This document shows, one piece after another, positions 27,757 through 34,259 of a DNA stretch of 56,399 bases. The notes under the pieces were generated by a model, which was given only the letters and a program-made list of their open reading frames with translations, was not told the origin of the DNA and searched no databases. Source of the DNA: Bacteroidota bacterium (GTDB lineage Bacteria; Bacteroidota; Ignavibacteria; Kryptoniales; JAKASW01); contig JAJYRM010000012.1 in assembly GCA_021794075.1 (NCBI GenBank), positions 1 to 56,399 on the forward strand, given 5' to 3'. Position 1 is the stretch's first letter. Every line of letters starts with the position of its first letter. The position numbers and the translations under genes were made by a program.

Positions 27757-28723
27757 GGAAAAAGGTAAAGAGGTTGTAAGAATTGAGGCGCGCGCGGTTC
27801 AGGCCCTCGAAAATAAGATCGGCGAAGAATTCGCCGGAGCTGTTGACCTCATAGCGAGCATTTCCGGAAGAGTCGTAATAACCGGGATGGGGAAATCGGG
27901 CCTCATCGCGAGGAAGATCGTCGCTACGCTGAATTCCACAGGCACGGCGGCGATTTACATGCACCCGAGCGACGCCGTGCACGGAGACCTCGGTATGGTC
28001 CGCCCCGAAGACGTGGTCGTCTGCATATCCAATAGCGGCGACACAGAGGAGGTGGTACAGCTTCTCCCAATGTTCAAGAGGATTGGCGTACCCGTCATTT
28101 CGATTCTGGGGAATCGCACCTCTAAGCTGGGACGCGAAAGTGATTTTGTCATTGATGCTGACGTCGAGCAGGAAGCGTGTCCTTATGATCTCGCACCGAC
28201 AGCTTCGACAACTGCCGCCCTCGTGATCGGAGACGCGCTTGCTATCGCGCTCCTCGATAAGAAAGGGTTTACAGAAGAAGAATTTGCGATGTTTCATCCG
28301 GCGGGAAGTCTCGGCAAGCGGCTCCTCCTGAAGGTTGGGGAGCTCATGGTCAGAGGAAAAGACATGCCGACAGTTCTAAACACCGCTTCCCTCCGCGAAA
28401 CAATACTGGTCATGACTTCGGGGAGGTTGGGCGCTGCATGCGTCGTCAATTCTTCGGGAGAGCTTGCGGGGATAATCACAGATGGCGATCTTCGCCGGCT
28501 GCTCCAAAAGAATCTGGATTTCTCTCAGATGACCGCTGAGGGCGTGATGACGAAAAATCCGAAAGTTGTGAAGCCGAACGTGCTCGCCGTCGCGGCGATC
28601 GAAATGATGGAAAACTTCAATATCACGCAGCTTGTCGTGGTCGACGAATCTCGCAAACCTGTCGGCATGCTCCATCTTCACGATCTCGTCAAGGCGGGGC
28701 TCTCTCCAAAGAATGATGTATGA
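27746..28723 (+). CDS. kdsD: Arabinose-5-phosphate isomerase (SIS plus CBS pair)
   Basis: The 325-residue protein has an N-terminal SIS sugar-isomerase domain (about 40-180: VVITGMGKSGLIARKIVATLNSTGTAA, HGDLGMV, ISNSGDTEEVVQLLPMFKRIGVPVI) and two CBS domains (about 205-320). The linker FHPAGSLGKRLLLKVGELM is diagnostic for KdsD/KpsF. It converts ribulose-5-P to arabinose-5-P, the substrate of KdsA. With kdsA and kdsC it completes Kdo synthesis from ribulose-5-phosphate in one operon. A 111-base gap, with no gene, precedes lptC. Confidence 0.96.
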   Translation: MDAKEKGKEVVRIEARAVQALENKIGEEFAGAVDLIASISGRVVITGMGKSGLIARKIVATLNSTGTAAIYMHPSDAVHGDLGMVRPEDVVVCISNSGDTEEVVQLLPMFKRIGVPVISILGNRTSKLGRESDFVIDADVEQEACPYDLAPTASTTAALVIGDALAIALLDKKGFTEEEFAMFHPAGSLGKRLLLKVGELMVRGKDMPTVLNTASLRETILVMTSGRLGAACVVNSSGELAGIITDGDLRRLLQKNLDFSQMTAEGVMTKNPKVVKPNVLAVAAIEMMENFNITQLVVVDESRKPVGMLHLHDLVKAGLSPKNDV

Positions 28724-28834
28724 CTTACGGCCTTCAAAAGGGAAAGGGAACTCCCTGGTCCTGGATATGTGTGCCTGTGGAACTCGGAATGTTGCTGAAT
28801 ATTCAATCTTCCTTCCAAGGGAAAAAGTGATCCG

Positions 28835-29377
28835 ATGAGGCGCCTTAGGAATCTGGTCCTGCTCCTTCCTTTCTTTCTTATCCTCGTGCTTGCAGGATGT
28901 CAGGATAAATTGAAACCGACAGTGGTGCCGGTGACAGGAAGGCTCCCGGATCAGGAAAGCTGGAATTCCACAATAGTCTTTAGCGACAGCGGACAAACCC
29001 GCGGTATCCTCTGGGCCGGGCACGTGCTGGTATTCAACAACATTAACAAGACTTTTCTTGGAGACAGCATCAGGGTGGATTTTTACAACGATGAGGGACA
29101 GCACACAAGTTATCTGACGGCTGACAGCGGCGTGGTTGACAACAACAATAACAACCTGGAGGCAATCGGGAACGTTTACGTTCATAGCGACAGCGGGACA
29201 TCTCTATGGACCCAGAAGCTTTTCTGGAATAACAACACGCAGAAGGTAACTTCCGATGTCTACGTCAAGATAGTTTCGACAAAGGAAACTTTGGAGGGAA
29301 TCGGATTCGAATCCGACAGGGATCTCACAAATTATAGGATATTCAACGTCAGCGGAGAAGCAAAGACGACTAAATGA
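28835..29377 (+). CDS. lptC: LPS export protein LptC (lipoprotein form)
   Basis: The 180-residue protein begins with a lipoprotein signal ending VLAGC (lipidated Cys22), then a beta-jellyroll LptC domain: WNSTIVFSDSGQTRGILWAGHVLVF, DSIRVDFYNDEGQHTSYLTADSGVV, NNNLEAIGNVYVHSDSG and TLEGIGFESDRDLTNYRIFNVSGEA. In the Lpt bridge LptC passes LPS from LptB2FG to LptA. Enterobacterial LptC has a transmembrane anchor; here a lipid anchor replaces it, as is common in Bacteroidota. Its stop overlaps the ATG of the OstA gene (ATGA). Confidence 0.9.
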   Translation: MRRLRNLVLLLPFFLILVLAGCQDKLKPTVVPVTGRLPDQESWNSTIVFSDSGQTRGILWAGHVLVFNNINKTFLGDSIRVDFYNDEGQHTSYLTADSGVVDNNNNNLEAIGNVYVHSDSGTSLWTQKLFWNNNTQKVTSDVYVKIVSTKETLEGIGFESDRDLTNYRIFNVSGEAKTTK

Positions 29378-30735
29378 TGGTGGAAAATTACGCTTGGAAG
29401 GAAGGAAAGGGGGATGAGGAGAATCTGATCGTCTCGGGTTCGACGGCATTCCGATCAGCATCATCCAACTCGAGCCTTTTGCTGGCCCCATTTGTGGCTC
29501 TTCTCCTGAGTCTCTTCCTATTTTCCGTTCCAGTCAAGGCCCAGCAGCCGGTCAGGCTCATCCATGCCGACAGTCTCGTGGGGTACACGGTGAACGGGGA
29601 CGCCTACCGCGAACTCGTAGGTCATGTGCAGTTGGAACAGGACAGCACTACGTTGAGCTGCGACCGCGCCCTCCAGAATTTGACACGCGATTCTGTCAGT
29701 CTGTACGGCGACGTCCACGTCAACGACGACACTCTCACGCTCATCACTCAGCGAGCGCACTACTCGGGAAATACAAAGACAGTCACCAGCCACGCACCGG
29801 TCTATCTCAACGACAGGCGCCGTACTCTCACCGCGAACAGTGGCTCGTATGATGCCGAGAGCAAAATCGCTAGATTTTATGGGAATGTTTTCGTCCATGA
29901 TTCATCCTCATGGCTGAAGAGTGATACTCTTTATTATTACAGGATCCCGGACAGCACCATAGCGAACGGTAACGTCAGGATAAAAAGCCTCGACAATAAC
30001 GTCACGATCTACGGGGCGCGCTTCAGAAACTACGGAAAAAAGAACTACAGCCGGATGACCGGCAAACCTCTTCTTGTCCAGATCGATACGGCGTCGGACG
30101 GCAGGATCGACACTTTGATGATAACGGGGAAGACGATGGAGGCATATCGCGACTCGGCGAACGACCGTTTCGTCGCAGAGGACAGCGTGAATATTGTCCG
30201 TGGGTCACTCTCGGCCCGCTGCGGCTACGGAATATACCTCTCATCGGACAGCCTCGTCATCCTACAGAAGAGTCCCGTCGTCTGGTACGAAGACAACCAG
30301 TTGAGCGGCGACAGCATTGCGGTCTATATCAGGAACAAGAACATCTCGAAAGTATTTGTGTCGGGCGCGGCGTTCGCCGTCTCGCAGAGCGATTCGCTCC
30401 ACACCGAAAGATTCAACCAGCTGAAGGGGAAACAGCTTACGATGTACCTGCATGACAGGAAAGTAAGCCGGATCATCGTTGAAAGTAACGCCACCAGTTT
30501 GTATTATCTCTACGACAAGAATAAACCCAACGGCGCTAACAAAGTGAGCGGGGACAGAGTTGTAATGTATTTCACCGGCGGAAAGATCGACAAGATATCC
30601 GTGATAAACGGAGTCGAAGGTGATTACTATCCCGAGAACATGGTCAAGGACAAATCGGGCGCGTACAACCTCGCGGGCTTCAGGTATTACAAGACACGTC
30701 CTCTTAAGAAAACGATGCCGGACATTTGGAAGTGA
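29374..30735 (+). CDS. OstA-like (LptA/LptD N-domain) LPS transport protein
   Basis: The 453-residue product has a late hydrophobic export segment (about 34-56, ending VKAQ) and repeated OstA-type strands: HADSLVGYTVNGDAYRELVGHVQLEQDSTTLSCDRAL, SVSLYGDVHVNDDTLTLITQRAHY, TLTANSGSYDAESKIARFYGNVFVHDSSSWLKSDTLYYYRI, and TLMITGKTMEAYRDSANDRFVAEDSVNIVRG. It is over twice the size of enterobacterial LptA and lacks an LptD barrel, so it probably builds a longer periplasmic beta-jellyroll bridge. The leading 30 polar residues are unusual; the real start may be inside. It is coupled to lptC and lptB. Confidence 0.85.
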   Translation: MMVENYAWKEGKGDEENLIVSGSTAFRSASSNSSLLLAPFVALLLSLFLFSVPVKAQQPVRLIHADSLVGYTVNGDAYRELVGHVQLEQDSTTLSCDRALQNLTRDSVSLYGDVHVNDDTLTLITQRAHYSGNTKTVTSHAPVYLNDRRRTLTANSGSYDAESKIARFYGNVFVHDSSSWLKSDTLYYYRIPDSTIANGNVRIKSLDNNVTIYGARFRNYGKKNYSRMTGKPLLVQIDTASDGRIDTLMITGKTMEAYRDSANDRFVAEDSVNIVRGSLSARCGYGIYLSSDSLVILQKSPVVWYEDNQLSGDSIAVYIRNKNISKVFVSGAAFAVSQSDSLHTERFNQLKGKQLTMYLHDRKVSRIIVESNATSLYYLYDKNKPNGANKVSGDRVVMYFTGGKIDKISVINGVEGDYYPENMVKDKSGAYNLAGFRYYKTRPLKKTMPDIWK

Positions 30736-31538
30736 GCACGAGGTTGCCGGTCGAGAATCAGACAAGTTTCGCGGAACAGCATCCTGTTGAACAGCCGACT
30801 AACAGACGGAGTACGTTGTATTCGCGCGAGTTGCAAAAGAAGTATAAGAAGCGGTATGTAGTAAACGGCGTTTCGGTGGATGTAAAGCAGGGTGAGGTCG
30901 TAGGACTCCTCGGGCCCAACGGCGCGGGAAAGACTACCACCTTTTACATGATGGTCGGCATGATAAGACCGAACGCGGGCAACGTGCTCATCGACGATGC
31001 TGTGATCACACAGACGCCAATGTACAAAAGGGCGCTTCTCGGCATAGGATACCTTCCGCAGGAGGCCTCAATATTCAGGAAGATGACCGTCGAGGACAAC
31101 ATAGAGGCGGTGCTCGAGTATCGAAGGTTACCTCGCGCCGAAAGGAAGGCGAGGCGAGATCGCCTCATAGAGGAGCTCGGTATCGGTCACATAAGGAAGA
31201 CACTAGGTTACGCGCTGAGCGGCGGCGAAAGGCGTCGGACGGAGATTGCGCGGGCGCTCGCGACGGAACCGAAGTTCATGCTTCTCGATGAACCATTTGC
31301 CGGAATCGACCCTCTTGCCGTCGAGGACATCATGAAGATCGTCGTCAGTCTGAAAGAGAAGGGGATAGGAGTTCTAATAACAGATCATAACGTTCACGAG
31401 ACTCTCTCGATCGTTGACCGGGCGTATCTACTGTTCGAAGGGAAGATATTGAAGGCTGGCACATCCGAGTTCCTCGCGAACGATCCTGAGGCGAGGAAGC
31501 TCTATCTGGGAGAGAATTTTAGACTTGACAGGTATTGA
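30732..31538 (+). CDS. lptB: LPS export ABC transporter ATPase LptB
   Basis: The product is 268 residues from GTG 30732, which overlaps the previous stop as GTGA and fits the coupling style of the operon; a TTG at 30726 also exists. After about 28 non-conserved residues comes a standard LptB: Walker A GPNGAGKTT, Q-loop GYLPQEASIFRKMTVEDN, signature LSGGERRRTEIARAL, Walker B FMLLDEPFAGIDP, and switch His in ITDHNVHETL. It powers LPS extraction with LptF/LptG, which are not in the window. It is the last gene of the kds-lpt operon. Confidence 0.96.
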   Translation: MSTRLPVENQTSFAEQHPVEQPTNRRSTLYSRELQKKYKKRYVVNGVSVDVKQGEVVGLLGPNGAGKTTTFYMMVGMIRPNAGNVLIDDAVITQTPMYKRALLGIGYLPQEASIFRKMTVEDNIEAVLEYRRLPRAERKARRDRLIEELGIGHIRKTLGYALSGGERRRTEIARALATEPKFMLLDEPFAGIDPLAVEDIMKIVVSLKEKGIGVLITDHNVHETLSIVDRAYLLFEGKILKAGTSEFLANDPEARKLYLGENFRLDRY

Positions 31539-31785
31539 TTGGCTACGAAGTGACAAGGTGAAGTGGCAGAGATCAGAATCTAACTTCCCAATTCCAGCTA
31601 ACGTGCTCCATCTGGCAACCCACAAGTCCAGGACAAGAAGCTAAGCTCAAAATACAAATCCCAAACCGCTTAAAGGTGTTCGCGTTCAATTGGCTTGTTA
31701 ATTCCATCCAGCTTTTGACTGGTTGTCACTTGCTTTTGTTTGAAGCTTGTGAGTTGGAGCTTGCCCCCTTTCCAGAAAGTGGTAC
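31539..31785. other. Intergenic region after lptB
   Basis: Between lptB and the putative aro promoter there is no credible gene and no clear terminator. Confidence 0.5.
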
Positions 31786-31817
31786 TTGCACAAGTCAATT
31801 CCGTTTAATTATATTCT
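31786..31817 (+). promoter_or_regulatory. Putative promoter of the aromatic operon leader
   Basis: TTG at 31786-31788 and TATATTCT at 31810-31817 are 21 bases apart. Read as a sigma-70 site it is TTGCAC-N18-TATATT. Transcription would begin near 31823-31824, at the GTG of the leader reading frame. Confidence 0.45.
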
Positions 31818-31822
31818 ATCCA

Positions 31823-31987
31823 GTGAAAACAAGTATACAAATACGCAGGCCCGTTGCTTCATCAAATCAAGGGGCCGCGAAAACACTCCTTCCCGACTCC
31901 CGGTCGACTCAGAAGGATCCGCTCATCTGGGGTTCGCCCCGCGCGGAATTCTACTACTACTTCTATTTCCCCCACCGGGGGATATAA
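31823..31987 (+). CDS. Putative Phe/Tyr-rich leader peptide of the aroF-tyrA operon
   Basis: A 54-codon frame from GTG 31823 to TAA 31985-31987 contains seven consecutive aromatic codons at 31949-31969: Phe-Tyr-Tyr-Tyr-Phe-Tyr-Phe, then Pro-His-Arg-Gly-Ile-stop. It lies 131 bases before a DAHP synthase gene that is coupled to prephenate dehydrogenase. Leader peptides rich in the end-product residues are the classic sensor of ribosome-mediated attenuation (pheA and pheST leaders in enterobacteria). The weak point is the start: no ATG or ribosome site lies in frame, and GTG 31823 would be essentially leaderless. A Leu-rich alternative frame exists over the same bases but does not match the downstream genes. 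Confidence 0.6.
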   Translation: MKTSIQIRRPVASSNQGAAKTLLPDSRSTQKDPLIWGSPRAEFYYYFYFPHRGI

Positions 31988-32108
31988 TCTTACTCTAGCC
32001 GTACATAGCTGCATTTTCCCGTGAACTTTCAGAAGCATTCAAATAGAATGTTCTGTTTCCCAAAAACAAAAAGGTGTTGATATCCGAAGCCTGGCTTCGG
32101 GGAAGGAG
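31966..32108 (+). promoter_or_regulatory. Candidate attenuator of aroF: competing stems around the ribosome site
   Basis: Directly visible: CCCCC-acc-GGGGG (31969-31981); AGAA-g-CATTC with GAATG-TTCT (32031-32054); CCGAAGC-ctg-GCTTCGG (32084-32100), which ends at the ribosome site GGGGAAGGAG (32099-32108). TTTCCC occurs three times upstream (31966-31971, 32025-32030, 32056-32061) and each copy can pair with GGGGAAG. A ribosome stalled on the Phe/Tyr run would mask the first copy. No hairpin with a long T-tract is seen, so control of translation looks more likely than termination (inference). Confidence 0.45.
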
Positions 32109-32118
32109 TTAATTTCAA

Positions 32119-33138
32119 ATGGTCGTTGTGTTCGATGAAGAAGCGACAGAGACCGAGATCGAGAACGTGATTAAAGTCATGAACGAATTTGGTTTCGATG
32201 TCCATAGATCTACTGGAGTTTCAAGAACTATTTTAGGCGCGATCGGCGTGAAGCCGGACTTTGACCACAGGCAAATTCAGGTGTTGCCTGGCGTAGATGA
32301 AGTTTATAGAATCACTGAGCCGTATAAGCTCGCCAACAGGTCGTTCAAACCCGAGGGAACTGTGATAGACGTAAAGGGCGTGAAGATCGGAGGACAAGAA
32401 GTTGTGGTGATGGCTGGTCCGTGCGCAGTGGAGAATGAGAAACAGTTAATGGCAGTCGCCGAGCATGTCGCGAAGAACGGCGCTAAGATCCTTAGAGGCG
32501 GCGCGTTCAAGCCACGAACTTCTCCATACTCATTCCAGGGAATGGGGGAAGAAGGACTCAAGCTCCTCCGGAAGGCAGGAGACGCGTTCGGCCTCGTCGT
32601 GGTAACAGAGGTGATGGACAGGAGCCAGATCGATGCCGTTGCGCAATATGCTGACATACTTCAGGTCGGTGCGAGAAACATGCAGAACTTCACGCTTCTT
32701 AAAGACCTAGGTAAAATAAAGAAACCCATAATGCTGAAGCGCGGGCTGGCAGCCACCGTCGAAGAATGGCTGATGGCAGCGGAGTACATTCTCGCCGGCG
32801 GAAACAGGGAAGTCATGCTGTGCGAACGAGGAATACGCACATTCGAGAATTCCACCCGGAACACTCTCGACATCAATGCCATCCCGGTCGTCCATAAGAA
32901 GAGCCACCTTCCTGTGATCGTTGATCCTTCGCACGCGACTGGCATACGCGAGAAGGTGGTCCCGGTTGCGCGAGCGGCGGTAGCCGTTGGAGCGGATGGA
33001 ATCATGGTCGAAGTGCATAACGACCCCGCCAAGGCGCTCTCTGACGGGCCACAGTCTCTATTCCCTGAGCAATTCACGCAGATGATGAAAGAGATCAGGC
33101 TGATCGCCGACGCAATCGGGAGAGAAATTCCCGCTTGA
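32119..33138 (+). CDS. aroF: 3-deoxy-7-phosphoheptulonate (DAHP) synthase, AroA-I-beta type
   Basis: The 339-residue enzyme has an N-terminal ferredoxin-like/ACT-like regulatory domain (1-70) and a TIM barrel with VVVMAGPCAVENEKQL, KILRGGAFKPRTSPYSFQGMGEEGLKLL, TEVMDRSQIDAVAQYADILQVGARNMQNFTLLKDLG, KPIMLKRGLAATVEEWLMAAEYI, CERGIRTFE and DPSHATGIREKV. This layout matches Thermotoga-type DAHP synthases that are inhibited by Tyr/Phe through the N-terminal domain. It catalyses the first step of the shikimate pathway. GGAAGGAG precedes the ATG; the long leader upstream looks like an attenuator. Its stop overlaps the tyrA start. Confidence 0.96.
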   Translation: MVVVFDEEATETEIENVIKVMNEFGFDVHRSTGVSRTILGAIGVKPDFDHRQIQVLPGVDEVYRITEPYKLANRSFKPEGTVIDVKGVKIGGQEVVVMAGPCAVENEKQLMAVAEHVAKNGAKILRGGAFKPRTSPYSFQGMGEEGLKLLRKAGDAFGLVVVTEVMDRSQIDAVAQYADILQVGARNMQNFTLLKDLGKIKKPIMLKRGLAATVEEWLMAAEYILAGGNREVMLCERGIRTFENSTRNTLDINAIPVVHKKSHLPVIVDPSHATGIREKVVPVARAAVAVGADGIMVEVHNDPAKALSDGPQSLFPEQFTQMMKEIRLIADAIGREIPA

Positions 33139-34259
33139 TTAAGCGCGATTCAGTGCGTAGCATGCGCGTTGGTGTCGTCGGGTGCGGCCTAATAGGCGGT
33201 TCTATAGCTCTATCGCTCTCGAACAGCGGACACGCGGTCTTTGTGAACGACAGGGCTGAGAACGAAATAAAAATTAAGAAGCAGATACCAAAGGCCGCTT
33301 TCCGCAAAAGCATGAGCGAGCTATGCTCTGAAAAGCCGGAAGTGGTCTTCATCTGCGTCCCTTCCGCGTTTGTCGTCGATGTCATGCGTGAAGTCGCCGA
33401 ACTTGTCGACGGCGGGACTATAATAACCGACGTAGCGGGCATCAAACAACCGATACTGGATGCCGCTCGCGGGCTCATACCGGAAGATGTTCTTTTCGTA
33501 GGTGGCCACCCGATGGCGGGTTCAGAAAAATCTGGAGTAGAGGCCGCGCAACCATTTCTCTTTCAGAATGCCGTCTACGTTCTAAGCCCCCTCAAAAACT
33601 ACAGAGCAGAAGCGATAGCCGCTCTCCTTTCGGCAATAGAACAGTTGGGAGCCAGGATATTGATGATGGACGCGGCCCAACACGATAGGATAGCGGCTGC
33701 GACAAGCCATCTTCCGCAGCTGATTGCCGTCGAACTGGTTAACCTCCTGAAAGATTTTTCCAGCGAGGATGAACACTTCAATACGCTTGCTGCCGGGGGA
33801 TTTCGAGACATGACGAGGATCGCTTCAAGCGAGTACACGGTCTGGGATGATGTTATACGTGCCAACAGCGCGAACATTGACGCGATGCTGTCGGCGTTTA
33901 TAGAAAGGCTTTTGACTTTGGACGCCGATGTCATAAGTGGGAACGACAGGGGTATCGCGGCTGAATTTGAACACGCGAGGCTAGCTCGAGCAGGCATCAG
34001 GAAGGGGGGCAAGGGATTTCTCCACCCTTTGTACGATTTGTACGTCGTGGTCGAGGATAAGGTGGGAGTCCTTAAAGAGATAACTTCCTCGCTCGCCGAT
34101 GTGGGTGTCAACATCAAAGATATCGAGCTCTTGAAGGTAAGGGAAGGGAGCGGTGGAATGTTTAGACTATCCTTTGATACACAGGATATTCAGGATCGCG
34201 CGTCGGAGCTTTTGGAACAGCGCGGCTTTCAGATTCTGCGTAAGGAATTTGAAGGTTAG
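33135..34259 (+). CDS. tyrA: Prephenate dehydrogenase with C-terminal ACT domain
   Basis: The 374-residue product (TTG 33135, overlapping the aroF stop as TTGA; ATG 33162 is the alternative) has an NAD(P)-binding Rossmann domain VGVVGCGLIGGSIALSL, IITDVAGIKQPI, and the active-site region FVGGHPMAGSEKSGVEAA. An alpha-helical dimerisation domain contains AATSHLPQLIAVELVN and FRDMTRIASS. The C-terminal ACT domain (about 300-374, LYDLYVVVEDKVGVLKEITSSLADVGVNI) should bind tyrosine or phenylalanine. It makes 4-hydroxyphenylpyruvate for tyrosine. Its stop abuts the stop of the convergent polymerase gene with no gap. Confidence 0.94.
   Translation: MIKRDSVRSMRVGVVGCGLIGGSIALSLSNSGHAVFVNDRAENEIKIKKQIPKAAFRKSMSELCSEKPEVVFICVPSAFVVDVMREVAELVDGGTIITDVAGIKQPILDAARGLIPEDVLFVGGHPMAGSEKSGVEAAQPFLFQNAVYVLSPLKNYRAEAIAALLSAIEQLGARILMMDAAQHDRIAAATSHLPQLIAVELVNLLKDFSSEDEHFNTLAAGGFRDMTRIASSEYTVWDDVIRANSANIDAMLSAFIERLLTLDADVISGNDRGIAAEFEHARLARAGIRKGGKGFLHPLYDLYVVVEDKVGVLKEITSSLADVGVNIKDIELLKVREGSGGMFRLSFDTQDIQDRASELLEQRGFQILRKEFEG

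Noticed and set aside
31786-31998. Leu-rich leader frame (five Leu codons) over the same bases as the Phe/Tyr run
   Set aside because: It would start at a TTG inside the proposed promoter, and the downstream genes make aromatic amino acids, not leucine. The Phe/Tyr frame fits the context better; both remain formally possible.
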